Origin: Ruegeria sp. EL01
GTDB taxonomy: Bacteria > Pseudomonadota > Alphaproteobacteria > Rhodobacterales > Rhodobacteraceae
Direction: 5' to 3'
DNA: 64,000 nucleotides
Assembly (NCBI RefSeq): GCF_900313035.1
Contig: NZ_OMPS01000004.1
Coordinates: forward strand, 152,099 to 216,098
Every line of letters begins with the position of its first letter. Position 1 is the first letter of the stretch. The notes under the pieces are model-generated. The model made no database searches. It was not told where the DNA came from and was given only the letters and a program-made list of their open reading frames with translations. This document shows, piece by piece, positions 25,692 to 34,412 of the stretch. A program made the position numbers and the translations under genes.

Positions 25692-26657
25692 ATGATGCCC
25701 CTTGCTCGCCTTCTGACTTTTTGCTTGTCCATTGCAATCGCCGTTCCTGCCAGTGCCAGACCCGTCACTGACGACACCGGGCGATCCGTGAACATCCCTG
25801 ACACCCCGCGCCGGATTGTCGTGTTGCATGAACCACTGTTGGGTATTCCATTGATGGACCTGGGTGTCGAAATTATTGGTGCCTATGGTCGTGGCGATGC
25901 AGGCGAGTTGCTTAGTGCCGTCGATTTTACTCGCGCCACTCTAGGTGATGGTGCCCAGTCGGCTCTGCCACGGGGAATCGGCCCCTTTGGTAACATCAAC
26001 ATCGAGCGGTTGCGGGCGCTTGAACCCGATCTGATCATCGGCACTGAATATGATGCGGCACAGGCTGATTTGCTGTCAACCATCGCTCCGGTGTACTTGC
26101 AGAACACCGGTTCTGGGCGTGTGCGGGGGTTCGAGGTTGAATCCGACCTTGCCGGTCTGTTGAAGCGTGAAAAGGCCCTTGAGGCCCGCAAAGCACCATA
26201 TGAGGCCCGGGTCGACACATTGACGGATGAAGTGACCAATGCGCTGCCCGGTAACAGATTTTTGGCCGTGATCGTTCACGACCAGATCAATCTGGTGGGA
26301 AACACATCGGGGATGGTTCAGGCGCTTGAGGATTTGGGGCTGAAGCGGGAAGATATCGAGGGCAGCGTTTCAAATGCTCCGGGGTCGAACTTTGCTGCTC
26401 CGATCAGTGCGGAACTATTTATGCAACTCGATCCCGCACTACTGGTGCTAATGAACAGCTATATGGATACCGCTCAGGGCGAAGCCGCAGTACGCGCCCG
26501 GCTTGATCGAATTGCACCGGGCTGGGATCGGTTCATGAAACCTGCGCGGGAAGGGCGCATCCTGTATCTTGATCCGGCACAGGTCACCAGCCCAACAGTT
26601 GCCAGCGCAGAACACACGCTAACGGCGATCTCTGATTGGCTTAGTGCGCAAGAGTGA
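25692..26657 (+). CDS. Periplasmic siderophore-binding protein (FepB/FatB type)
   Basis: Periplasmic receptor of 321 residues that hands the ferric siderophore to the permeases. A signal peptide runs from residue 1 to about 23 (VPASA-RP), followed by TDDTGRSVNIPDTPRRIVVL, the usual start of a class-III binding protein, and two lobes joined by a long helix around residues 160-190. The segment LEPDLIIG is also typical. Two adjacent ATGs (25692, 25695) could start it. It is seven bases after the second permease. Confidence 0.9.
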   Translation: MMPLARLLTFCLSIAIAVPASARPVTDDTGRSVNIPDTPRRIVVLHEPLLGIPLMDLGVEIIGAYGRGDAGELLSAVDFTRATLGDGAQSALPRGIGPFGNINIERLRALEPDLIIGTEYDAAQADLLSTIAPVYLQNTGSGRVRGFEVESDLAGLLKREKALEARKAPYEARVDTLTDEVTNALPGNRFLAVIVHDQINLVGNTSGMVQALEDLGLKREDIEGSVSNAPGSNFAAPISAELFMQLDPALLVLMNSYMDTAQGEAAVRARLDRIAPGWDRFMKPAREGRILYLDPAQVTSPTVASAEHTLTAISDWLSAQE

Positions 26658-26879
26658 TCTCTGTGTTCAATCAAGCGGTTGACTTGGCGTGCGCTCAGTT
26701 CTACCGATGCGGTATACGGGTGCTTCAAACGCCCCCAGCCAGGATCGGATCTGACACCACGAGGTCCGGGCAGCTATCACCAAAAATCAAGCCGGATGGA
26801 CATTCGACTGGGAATCGCCTCGCTCCGGGCGAGCCATTGACAAGATAAGGATGGTCCGGCCCAAGCTTTGAGGATTCAC

Positions 26880-27947
26880 ATGCTGCGCCGACCTGACTAT
26901 CCGCTGAACACACAAACATTTGTGCCTGGGCTCGAGTTTGCGGCTGTCCGTGATCTTATGCTGGGCGATGCCGCAAGATGGGATTTACCGGTGCAGCAGG
27001 ATGATGCGCAGGTGCTGGTCGTTCAATTGGCCTATGGCTTGTGCAGCTTCAGACCTCAGCCATCTGGTACGCTGGCGGCACTGCACGCCTCGCGCCCCGA
27101 GAAGCTGCACGTGATCCGGGAACGCCTGTTGGCCCGCCTGACAGAACTTGTGCCGGAACAGATCGGTGCGCTCAGATGGTCAGGGGCCGGGCAATCCGAG
27201 CAGGTGACGGCCGACGGGCCGCCGCCCAACTTTCATTTTGCCACAGTTCAAAACGTCGCCGTACCGGCAGCCAACTTTCTGCGGGTTCGGGCGAACATGT
27301 CGGACCTGACCGGGTTTTCCAACGACTCGATCCATTTCCGCCTGCTCTTGCCGCCACAAGGAATTGCAACGCCAGCGTGGCCGGTGTTGGCCGAAAACGG
27401 CTCTACTCGATGGCCACAGGGTGACAAGGCCCTGCACAAGCCTGTGTACACCATAAAGCACCTTGATCAATCTGCCGGGAATTTTGATTTTGATGTGTTC
27501 ATCCATGAAGGCGGGCGCGTGACGGAGTGGGCGCAGAACTTGAAGGCAGGCACGCGATTTGCACTCCTCGGGCCGCTGGGCGGTGGCGTATTAGAAAGCC
27601 GGAAAATTCTGTTGTGCGGTGATGAAACAGCCTTTCCGGCGATTGCTCGGATTTTGGGTAACTTGCCGGAAAATGCGCAGGGACAGGTTCTGGTCCTGTC
27701 AGACAAAGTTGGCGACGATGCCTATCGCTTTGAAACACCACCCGGTGTAACGCTCATTCGTCTGTTTCGGGGCCAAGATGACTTGGTGCAAATCGCATTG
27801 GACGAACAGGCCAAACAATCAGACCATTTCTTCTGGTTTGCCGGTGAAAAAGCCGACGTTGCCCGTGTACGGGCAGTTTACAAGGCGCGTCAGGGCGATC
27901 CGGTGACATCCTACATTCAGGCGTATTGGGCTTTGGGCGCTGCCTGA
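26880..27947 (+). CDS. Siderophore-interacting protein (ViuB-like reductase) with N-terminal DUF2218-like domain
   Basis: Predicted cytoplasmic flavoprotein of 355 residues that reduces the imported ferric siderophore to release iron. Residues 1-100 resemble the DUF2218 domain often fused to these proteins. The rest matches the SIP family: the FAD-binding segment HFRLLLPP, KPVYTIKHLD, then GGRVTEWAQNLKAGTRFALLGPLGG, and the NAD-binding half with LLCGDETAFPAIARIL and FWFAGEKADVARVR. The ATG at 26880 follows AGGA at a five-base spacing; a TTG 12 bases upstream is less likely. It is 222 bases after the binding protein and is probably expressed with the importer. Confidence 0.88.
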   Translation: MLRRPDYPLNTQTFVPGLEFAAVRDLMLGDAARWDLPVQQDDAQVLVVQLAYGLCSFRPQPSGTLAALHASRPEKLHVIRERLLARLTELVPEQIGALRWSGAGQSEQVTADGPPPNFHFATVQNVAVPAANFLRVRANMSDLTGFSNDSIHFRLLLPPQGIATPAWPVLAENGSTRWPQGDKALHKPVYTIKHLDQSAGNFDFDVFIHEGGRVTEWAQNLKAGTRFALLGPLGGGVLESRKILLCGDETAFPAIARILGNLPENAQGQVLVLSDKVGDDAYRFETPPGVTLIRLFRGQDDLVQIALDEQAKQSDHFFWFAGEKADVARVRAVYKARQGDPVTSYIQAYWALGAA

Positions 27948-28372
27948 AAGTGGTTTCAAGCATCGTTGCGACGGTTTCCGCAATTTCAGCGTTATGATTC
28001 CATCTCTGAATGGCTTTGAGCGAGCACTCGACAGAAAACCCGGAACCACCCCTGTTTGAGAACGCGTGGCACGCGGTCCAGGGTTGGTTCCCGCAAATGA
28101 CAGGCTTCCGAACAGCTTGGAGTCGGTTTAGCAATTGTTGCCAACGGCAGGTGACGAAATGCCTAACGATCATCTGTCGCCGCGACACCGCATGGCGGCG
28201 GCAAGCACCTAACTGTCGAATGCTGCAACGCGAACGAATGCCCGTATTGAAATCCTCTAATCTAGATGATGGCCTGCGGAGGTACGGCTTCGCTTGAATG
28301 ATCGTGGGGGACGCAGATTATGCGGCCCCCCACCTACGCAAAACGTTGCTGTTATTGTTGTATAAGTACCTG
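27948..28372. other. 425-base intergenic region, convergent gene ends
   Basis: No convincing gene on either strand. It contains only the strong imperfect hairpin at 28304-28333. It separates the siderophore locus from the antiporter gene. Confidence 0.5.
28304..28333. terminator. Hairpin between convergent genes
   Basis: GTGGGGG (28304-28310) pairs with CCCCCAC (28327-28333), and inside it CGCA (28312-28315) pairs with TGCG (28321-28324) around loop GATTA. There is no T run on either side, so it may act as a transcript-end or stability hairpin rather than a canonical terminator. Confidence 0.45.
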
Positions 28373-29809
28373 CTACTCTGCAGGTACGGGGTCTTTTGCG
28401 TCCGGTTTGACTTGCTCGGGCTCTTTTTTCCAGATTGTCCACCCCATGAACCCGAATAGGAGAGTGACAAGCGGCGATAGCCAGCAAAAGAACGCAAATG
28501 GCAGGTAGGCCAGAGTTGCCACACCTAGCGTCGCCGCTTGATAGGCACCGCCGGAATTCCAGGGGACTAGGTTCGCCGTCACCGTAGCGGAATCTTCCAC
28601 CGCGCGAGACAGGTTCTCGGGTGCCAATCCTCGGTCGCTATAGGCTTGCGCATAGGTGCGTGCCCCCATAACGATTGCCATGTACTGATCGCACAAAACC
28701 ATGTTCGCGCCGATACCCGTGAAAACGGTTGAGGCGATCAAGCCACCATCAGAATTGACTTTTGACAGGATTTTGTCTGCGATGGCTTTAAGTTGGTTGG
28801 TGCGCTCCATAACGCCGCCAAACATCATTGCCACGATGACCAGGCTGATGGTGTACATCATTGAATCCATACCACCGCGCGTCAGAAGACTATCGACATC
28901 TTCATTGCCGGTAGAGGCCTTAAAACCACCGAAAGCTGCATTGGCTAGTGCACCATAATCAGCCCCCTGCAATCCGACAGCCAGTATTGCGCCTGCAATA
29001 ACACCCAGTGTGATCCCGGGGATTGCAGGCATCTTGCGATACGACACAAACAAGACGATCAGGGGCGGCAAGATCATCGCAATATTGATCGTGTAGTTTT
29101 CATTCAGCACGGAGAGTATTGTCGAAATCCTTTCGACATTACCTTCACCACCGCTGTAGGACAGACCCAGAACAATCTCGATGATCAGGGTCAATGTGAT
29201 CGAAACGCCTGTAGTGTAAGACATGTGCTTTATATGCGTGAACAGATCCGTTCCCGCTAATGCTGGTGCCATGTTGGTAGTATCGGAGAGCGGTGACATT
29301 TTATCGCCGAAATACGCTCCTGATAGAACCGCACCCGCGACGAGTGGCAGAGGAAAGCCCAAGCCCGCACCGACGCCCATCAATGCCACGCCAATGGTTC
29401 CTGTTGTTCCCCAGCTGGTTCCCGTCGCGAGCGATGTCATAGCACAGATCACGACTGTTACCGGCAAGAAGATCGATGGCGAAAGGATCGTCAAACCATA
29501 GTAAATCAGGGTTGGCACAACGCCCCCAAGTATCCAGATTCCGATCAGAATGCCAACTATGATCAGAATGATTGTGGCAGGAAGCGCATTGGTAATTCCG
29601 CGCACCATGCCATTTTGAATGTTTTGCCAGCTAAAGCCGCATCGAAGTGCAACCAATGAGGCGACGAGAACGCCAAGCAGCATTGGAATGTGCGGATCGA
29701 GACCGTAAATGACGATCGAAATACTAATTCCGACGACAAGTGAGAAAAGCGATACCATCGCCTCCCAAAAGTGCGGCATGCGCGCGCCTTCTGGTATGTC
29801 CGTTTTCAT
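28373..29809 (-). CDS. NhaC-family Na+/H+ antiporter-like transporter
   Basis: Inner-membrane protein of 478 residues with about 11-12 hydrophobic segments. The NhaC family segments are present: TSLATGTSWGTTGTIGVALMG, SGAYFGDKMSPLSDTTNMAPALAG, and AVEDSATVTANLVPWNSGGAYQAATLG. Classical members exchange Na+ for H+ (some exchange malate and lactate). The divergent Lrp/AsnC-type gene suggests control by an amino acid or related metabolite, so a substrate other than Na+ is possible. The C-terminal 20 residues are charged and cytoplasmic. Confidence 0.88.
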   Translation of the reverse strand: MKTDIPEGARMPHFWEAMVSLFSLVVGISISIVIYGLDPHIPMLLGVLVASLVALRCGFSWQNIQNGMVRGITNALPATIILIIVGILIGIWILGGVVPTLIYYGLTILSPSIFLPVTVVICAMTSLATGTSWGTTGTIGVALMGVGAGLGFPLPLVAGAVLSGAYFGDKMSPLSDTTNMAPALAGTDLFTHIKHMSYTTGVSITLTLIIEIVLGLSYSGGEGNVERISTILSVLNENYTINIAMILPPLIVLFVSYRKMPAIPGITLGVIAGAILAVGLQGADYGALANAAFGGFKASTGNEDVDSLLTRGGMDSMMYTISLVIVAMMFGGVMERTNQLKAIADKILSKVNSDGGLIASTVFTGIGANMVLCDQYMAIVMGARTYAQAYSDRGLAPENLSRAVEDSATVTANLVPWNSGGAYQAATLGVATLAYLPFAFFCWLSPLVTLLFGFMGWTIWKKEPEQVKPDAKDPVPAE

Positions 29810-29970
29810 AAATGGTACTCCCTATGGTCGAGCTACTGCCCCAAAAATCGCGTCACAACTTTGCGATGAAGCATCCTGCTTTCAAATATTGTTTGTTTTG
29901 ATCTGTTTTTAGAGTATTTTTTGCACAAAAAGAGAGCAATTTATACATATGGAAGGTCTATTCTTTAATT

Positions 29971-30402
29971 ATGGATAAAACGGATAGTTTGATCATTTCT
30001 GAGTTGCGGCGGAATTCTCGCATCTCGCTTTCCGCTTTGGCATCAATCACGGGACTGTCCCGCGTGACGGTTCGTTCTCGCATGGAACGGCTTGTCAAAT
30101 CCGGTGTGATCCTTGGCTTCACCATTTCTCTGAAAGATGATACTCAGAAAATCCCGATCAGGGGCATGACGATGTTGGGGATCGAAGGGGCAGGAACCGA
30201 GCGGATCAAGCGGACGTTACGCGGCTTTCCCGCTGTCAGTGCTATCCACGCCACGAACGGGAAATGGGACTTAATTGTCGAGACAGGAACCGAAACTCTG
30301 GAAGAGCTGGACATTGTACTGGGTCAAATTCGCCGTATCCAAGGGGTCAGAGATAGTGAGACGAACCTTCTGTTGGCCACTCAAATGAACACTAATGTTT
30401 GA
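29971..30402 (+). CDS. Lrp/AsnC-family transcriptional regulator
   Basis: DNA-binding regulator of 143 residues. The helix-turn-helix at residues about 5-50 contains ISLSALASITGLSRVTVRSR, and a RAM effector domain with the alpha-beta layout of Lrp follows (about 65-140, VSAIHATNGKWDLIVETG). It diverges from the NhaC-family transporter across a 161-base AT-rich region and is the likely regulator of that gene. The upstream GGAAGG is rather far from the ATG. The effector is not known. Confidence 0.85.
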   Translation: MDKTDSLIISELRRNSRISLSALASITGLSRVTVRSRMERLVKSGVILGFTISLKDDTQKIPIRGMTMLGIEGAGTERIKRTLRGFPAVSAIHATNGKWDLIVETGTETLEELDIVLGQIRRIQGVRDSETNLLLATQMNTNV

Positions 30403-30539
30403 GTGCCGAGGCATTGCATTCAACCTTGTCTTCTATCGAGCGAAGATAGGGGCTGGCCGATTCCTCGTGGCCGCTAGGGCCAGGACTCATTGATTTCTGC
30501 TGTGTGGCCTGATTCATCGTTCGAAAAACGAGTGATGGC

Positions 30540-30770
30540 ATGTCTGATCTTTTCTGGCTGAGCGACGCGCAAATGGCGCGGCTTGAGCCCTATTTCCGAA
30601 GTCTCAAGGTAGGTCCAACGCCGATGACGGGTGTGTTCTGAACAGAATTATGTTCATCGAACACAATGGCTTGCGATGGCGGGATGCGCCCAAGGATTAC
30701 GGCCCACACAAGACCCTGTACAACCGTTGGAGCGACAAGGGGGCCTCGACCAAGGACTATGGCCAAAACC
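30540..30770 (+). mobile_element. Broken IS5-family transposase remnant
   Basis: The first frame reads MSDLFWLSDAQMARLEPYF, the typical N-terminus of IS5-type transposases in Rhodobacteraceae. It is then interrupted by a stop, and the reading continues in another frame with IEHNGLRWRDAPKDYGPHKTLYNRW, the next conserved block. After about 30770 the similarity is lost, and the catalytic DDE region is absent. It is an inactive, frameshifted fragment. No terminal inverted repeats were identified. Confidence 0.75.
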
Positions 30771-30829
30771 TTCCGCAATGCGATGTGGTCGATCTTAAAG
30801 CGTCCCTTGCTGATGAGAATTCTGGCCCG

Positions 30830-31082
30830 ACCTCGAGGGCACCGAAGTGGCGCGGTTCAAGTTTCGATGTGGCTGAGAAGTCTTCGAGCGCGTTCCCGTC
30901 GTCCTGTCGCAGATAATGGATGAACCCCGCGGGTTCCAACCCTCCCCATCGTGCGGCCAGTACCCGATAAGTTTGTCAAACAGCGTCTCAGCCATTTCAT
31001 AGTCGGCGATCCCGTTCCGTTCGCGCCCTACGTCCATCAACCGTTGCAACGTTTCATCGGGGCCGAAATCCAAACTCCCCAT
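30830..31082 (-). pseudogene. Fragment of a tetratricopeptide-repeat protein
   Basis: The minus strand encodes MDVGRERNGIADYEMAETL and DKLIGYWPHDGEGWN, then after a frameshift near 30935 FIHYLRQDDGNALEDFSATS and LEPRHFGALE. Together these follow the pattern of the C-terminal TPR motifs of a Roseobacter exported TPR protein (amphipathic pairs with EGWN and PRHFGAL). The fragment is joined at about 30830 to the end of the IS5 remnant, so the insertion or its decay probably destroyed the gene. Confidence 0.55.
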
Positions 31083-31105
31083 AGTTATCCGGCGATGGCC
31101 CGGCC

Positions 31106-31246
31106 TTACACGTCGTTTGGTGCTGCATGCAACTCGGAAGAGAGATGGTGCTGCTCATCTTGACCGGTTTGAGCAGCTGGGCAACTCAGTGCAAACGAAG
31201 GCGTCAAGAATGCACACATGAGAATGGCGAGAGAGCTCGTTTTCAT
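31106..31246 (-). CDS. 46-residue exported peptide
   Basis: Small open frame starting MKTSSLAILMCAFLTPSFA, a convincing signal peptide with cleavage likely near residue 19-21, followed by a short polar His- and Gln-containing tail with one cysteine (SCPAAQ). GGAG lies eight bases before the ATG. It is 24 bases downstream of the cupredoxin gene on the same strand and would be the third gene of that operon. No family is recognised. A histidine-rich exported tail beside a copper protein could bind metal, which is speculation. Confidence 0.5.
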   Translation of the reverse strand: MKTSSLAILMCAFLTPSFALSCPAAQTGQDEQHHLSSELHAAPNDV

Positions 31247-31270
31247 TGTGGGTCTCCGGTGTTTTCAGAG

Positions 31271-31612
31271 TTACAAGATCTCGATTAAGCCTTTCATGTG
31301 CGGATGGAAGGCGCAGAAATATGATGTTTCCATATCTTCGGTGACAGCAATTTCTCCGACTTCACCTTTGGTGATTTCCTCGGTGTCCCACCCAAACGCG
31401 TCAGCGGTGGCCGTGTGCGGGGCGAGGTCATTGTTTGTCCAGCGGACCGTATCACCAACTTGAACCTGCACCAATCCCGGCTCAAACGTGAAGGCCTTGA
31501 TTGCAACGTCATGCACGATTGGCTCACGGGCCCGAAGCGGCGTGGTGGTCAAGGCGACAGCTGATGCAGCCACCGCACAGATAACCTTACGGCGTGATAG
31601 AGATTTTTCCAT
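31271..31612 (-). CDS. Exported cupredoxin (amicyanin/plastocyanin-like)
   Basis: Periplasmic type-1 copper protein of 113 residues. The signal peptide resembles a Tat signal (LSRRKVICAVAASAVAL), with the mature part starting around residue 29. Copper ligands are visible: His in DLAPHTATA, then Cys, His and Met in SYFCAFHPHMKG. The fold elements VQVGDTVRWTN and the C-terminal GLIEIL are typical. The start ATG overlaps the stop of the DUF4142 gene (TGATG). It is likely an electron carrier; no partner oxidase is present nearby. Confidence 0.88.
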   Translation of the reverse strand: MEKSLSRRKVICAVAASAVALTTTPLRAREPIVHDVAIKAFTFEPGLVQVQVGDTVRWTNNDLAPHTATADAFGWDTEEITKGEVGEIAVTEDMETSYFCAFHPHMKGLIEIL

Positions 31613-32136
31613 CACTGCAGCGCCTCGACCATCATTTCGGCGTGTCCTTCGTGCGCCTTGAAAATTTCAAGACCTTGCTGGAACAGTGCCTTCACTTCCG
31701 CATTGTCGATGTTGGGGATCATCGTATTTTCAACAAGATCATTCACGGCCTGGTGATAGGCCAATTCATTGGCAGCGTAGGCGACATCGAATTGGGCGCC
31801 ACGCAGTTTAACGAAGCCGTCGATAATCTTTTCCGCATTTGCGTTGAGGGTTTGGCTAAACGCATTGTCTTGCGCGGTCGCACCTAACTTGTCCAGCAAT
31901 CCTAATGCAGCTTCGTTCACCGCAGTATGATCGCGGATCATCGTGTTGGCAAATTCGTGGATGCCGGGGTTTGTGGACAGCGCCAATGCCAGATAGGCAT
32001 ACCGAATGTCGATGTTATCGGCAGTATAGGCGATGTGAGCATATTCAAGATCGCTCATATCAGCGACATCCTGAGCCGTTGCCTGTGTGCTGGTCATGGC
32101 CAACGTCAAGGCAAGAGCGGAAATCAGTTTCTTCAT
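31612..32136 (-). CDS. DUF4142-family exported protein
   Basis: Predicted periplasmic helical protein of 174 residues with a signal peptide (MKKLISALALTLAMTSTQATAQ, cut near residue 22). It has the ferritin-like DUF4142 pattern: EYAHIAYTADNIDIRYAYLAL, FANTMIRDHTAVNEAAL and a C-terminal helix rich in His and Glu (EIFKAHEGHAEMM). Function of the family is unknown. Here it is the first gene of an operon with a cupredoxin. Conserved His and Glu residues leave open a metal-related role. Confidence 0.85.
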   Translation of the reverse strand: MKKLISALALTLAMTSTQATAQDVADMSDLEYAHIAYTADNIDIRYAYLALALSTNPGIHEFANTMIRDHTAVNEAALGLLDKLGATAQDNAFSQTLNANAEKIIDGFVKLRGAQFDVAYAANELAYHQAVNDLVENTMIPNIDNAEVKALFQQGLEIFKAHEGHAEMMVEALQ

Positions 32137-32429
32137 CTTAGGAACTCCAAAGTGTGTTTCGATGCACCAGAAGTAACGCCAACCAAGACATCCGATATAT
32201 GCGTGATCGTTCCAAGTTTCGTGCAGGTCGTTCAGATGTGTGTACAGATGCGCTGTGGGGCTATTATAGTGGCATGCTTGATCTTCTGAGCGATATGCTC
32301 ACAAACCTGTCGAGTTGCGGGAGGTTGTACTTCCGTACTTCGTTCACCAAGCACTGAGGCGTCCTCGTATGCGCCGGGAACGAACCACAAAGTGAAACCA
32401 AACTCATTTACGGTTCAGTTTCAGAATCT

Positions 32430-32558
32430 GATGCCGATGTCGGCGAAAGAGCGGGCAATGCTCATGGTTCTGCTTTCACTCGCGCATTCATGAAAGAGGC
32501 TGGGCAGCCACCGGTAGAATTCAGAAAAACCGGTAATTCCGTTCATTCGAAATCGTGA
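32430..32558 (+). pseudogene. C-terminal fragment of an AraC-family regulator
   Basis: The frame reads DADVGERAGNAHGSAFTRAF and MKEAGQPPVEFRKTG before a TGA. This is the second helix-turn-helix of AraC-type regulators (compare the common GYxSxSxFxRAFKxxxGxxPxxYR pattern). Nothing AraC-like is seen upstream in the same frame, so only the tail remains. It belongs to the run of gene fragments between 30.5 and 33.3 kb. Confidence 0.6.
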
Positions 32559-32664
32559 ACGATCTGCGTTACTTGGGGGAATCTGGCATGTATTGACTTA
32601 ATTCACGGCGTTCTTTCAACCTATCGATGCCGACTAGCGGCGTCCCATAGAGAAAGAAGAAGCC

Positions 32665-32796
32665 ATGTTTCTACGCTGGATTTGCCTTGCCGGGGTCATG
32701 GCCACCGCGAGCGCCATCCATGTGCAGCACTTTCTAAGTGAACGAGAGGGGCTGGACGAGGGGGTCATTGCCAGCCCCTCAACAAGGTGTACATGA
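32665..32796 (+). CDS. Possible 43-residue peptide with hydrophobic N-terminus
   Basis: Short frame starting MFLRWICLAGVMATASA, preceded by a purine-rich AGAAAGAAGAAG site. The hydrophobic first 18 residues could be a signal or membrane anchor; the rest is acidic and unremarkable. A perfect 10-base inverted repeat lies within its 3' half, which argues that the transcript end, not a protein, may be the real feature. Reported with low confidence. Confidence 0.25.
   Translation: MFLRWICLAGVMATASAIHVQHFLSEREGLDEGVIASPSTRCT
32746..32780. repeat. Perfect 10-base inverted repeat
   Basis: GAGGGGCTGG (32746-32755) and CCAGCCCCTC (32771-32780) form a strong hairpin with a 15-base loop and no T run. 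It lies in a region without a secure gene. Confidence 0.5.
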
Positions 32797-33370
32797 AGTG
32801 GTGTTCATGTTCCGTTGACTGACTTCTAACACCCGGTGGTGATCCGCGTAATTGGGGGTACCCCTTAGTAGGTTGAATTTCAGCGAAACGGTTCGTTTCC
32901 AAAATGGCAACAGATAATTTCACAAAGAATAGTGGACACAATTTCGCCGCAATGTAATACATTCCGCGTGGGTGGCACGTCCTGATTTTAGTACGTACAG
33001 TTTTTGAACTGGTTTTCGAGGGGGTTATGAGTGTGGCGTGCCGCCCCACGTTTCCTGAATTATCGTCAAAGCCGCTTGTTAAAGTTACCGCGACGTCAAC
33101 CAGAAACGACGCACGTTTCAACAAAACCGACACAATTCCAACCAGTGCTTTGTGTAATGGAAAGGAGCGGCGCGTCTTGAAATGGGGTTCACGATTTCGA
33201 CGAGGGGGTACGAGTTTGACGCGTCGCACCTCTTCAAACGGTCACCTGCAGGTAACCGCTACATTACTGTTCTGTCTTCGTGCCAAGTAGTTTTCGGGCA
33301 AACGACGTGAAGATCACGAAGCGCAGACATGTAGATATGGCAGGAAATCTGAAAACCGGATTCACTCGGA
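32797..33370. other. 574-base region without a recognisable gene
   Basis: Several short frames exist on both strands, but none looks protein-like. It contains GTTCATGTTCC then GTTGA at 32803-32818, similar to the direct-repeat motif at 36214-36235 and 37848-37869, and a 20-base near-palindrome at 33239-33258. Confidence 0.4.
33239..33258. promoter_or_regulatory. 20-base near-perfect palindrome
   Basis: CGGTCACCTGCAGGTAACCG reads the same on both strands except for one mirrored pair. Its form is that of a dimeric regulator site, but there is no obvious promoter target. It could be a leftover of a lost gene. Confidence 0.3.
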
Positions 33371-34405
33371 CTATTGTCGCTTTCTTTTGATCGAAATAAC
33401 ACATCCGGAGTGCTTTGGATGCCGTGCTGGAACATCCCGGGCCATTGCGTCGACATTTCCCAGATGCCGCAGAGCACCACTGTTCACTAGTACGCCGCGA
33501 CCGGCGTCCATTCGACGTTGCCCAAAACCGCTGGCAACGCATTCCCATTTTTCATTGTCATCGGGATTGCCGAACCTGGGCAGATCATGAGCTTCATGCC
33601 GGCCTGGAGTTGCCGCAACATGGTCAAGCTTTCTGGAGCTCGACTGGTGAGTTTGATGATGAGTCACTTGGGCAGCGGCGGGTTGTAATACCGTCCCATG
33701 AGGCGGCCTCGGCTTTGGCCTCAGAATAGTTACGACGCCCTGAGGATTTGGATGTCCGGGAACCGCGACGTGAGTTGCAGTGGGTTGGTTGGTCAAAGAA
33801 GGGATTTGCCCGGGAACTGCAACGGGGACCTGATTGGGTACTGCGGTTGGCACAAGTGGTGGTGTTATCGTTGGCCCAGTGGCTTGCGGTGGGATCTGAC
33901 CGGGAACCGCAACTGGAACTTGATTGGGTTTTGCAGTCGGCACAAGAGGCGGCGTTATCGTCGGACCGGTAAGTTGCGGTGGGACTTGCCCTGGAACAGC
34001 AACCGGAGTTTGGTTTGGCGTCGCAGTCGGCGACAACGTTGGCGTTGCGGTGGGACTTGTCACCGGCGAGGGGACCTGACCCGGGATCGCAATCGGGATT
34101 GCTATGGGAACTTGACCCGGGATCGCGTTGGGGACCGCGCCTGGCGCGAGGACTGGAACCGTTACAGACGAGGGCGTTTGCTGCGTACCTTTTGGTGGCA
34201 GTTGGTTTGCAGTTGGTTGTGTTGGACCGTTGACCTGGTTATTTGGTCCTTGCCCTCCGGCTTGTCCGCAGCCTTGACCGGATTGGTGAGGGTTTCCAAC
34301 ACCCCGGCACCATCCATAGTGATTTCCTCGGGCGATCACGGGCGTGGCTGCCAACTCGGCGACCAGACATGCCACGGACACAAAAACGACGGTGTTCAGT
34401 TTCAT
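33371..34405 (-). CDS. Exported proline/threonine-repeat protein
   Basis: Protein of 344 residues with a signal peptide (residues 1 to about 25, PVIARG). A Gly/Asn/Gln-rich stretch follows, then a proline-rich repeat region (about 85-215) in which the unit TGPTITPPLVPTA plus PNQVPVAVPGQIP occurs twice with weaker copies before it. The C-terminal part of about 75 residues (NEKWECVASGFGQR to the end, with two cysteines) looks like a small folded domain. It lies seven bases after the two-partner-secretion transporter gene and should be co-transcribed. It lacks the usual TpsA N-terminal secretion domain, so its link to that transporter is open. No function is recognised. Confidence 0.7.
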   Translation of the reverse strand: MKLNTVVFVSVACLVAELAATPVIARGNHYGWCRGVGNPHQSGQGCGQAGGQGPNNQVNGPTQPTANQLPPKGTQQTPSSVTVPVLAPGAVPNAIPGQVPIAIPIAIPGQVPSPVTSPTATPTLSPTATPNQTPVAVPGQVPPQLTGPTITPPLVPTAKPNQVPVAVPGQIPPQATGPTITPPLVPTAVPNQVPVAVPGQIPSLTNQPTATHVAVPGHPNPQGVVTILRPKPRPPHGTVLQPAAAQVTHHQTHQSSSRKLDHVAATPGRHEAHDLPRFGNPDDNEKWECVASGFGQRRMDAGRGVLVNSGALRHLGNVDAMARDVPARHPKHSGCVISIKRKRQ

Positions 34406-34412
34406 GACTTCC

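Noticed and set aside
27754..28188. Minus-strand open frame of 144 codons overlapping the end of the siderophore-interacting protein gene
   Set aside because: Its composition is that of a shadow frame, it lacks a ribosome site and it overlaps a secure gene.
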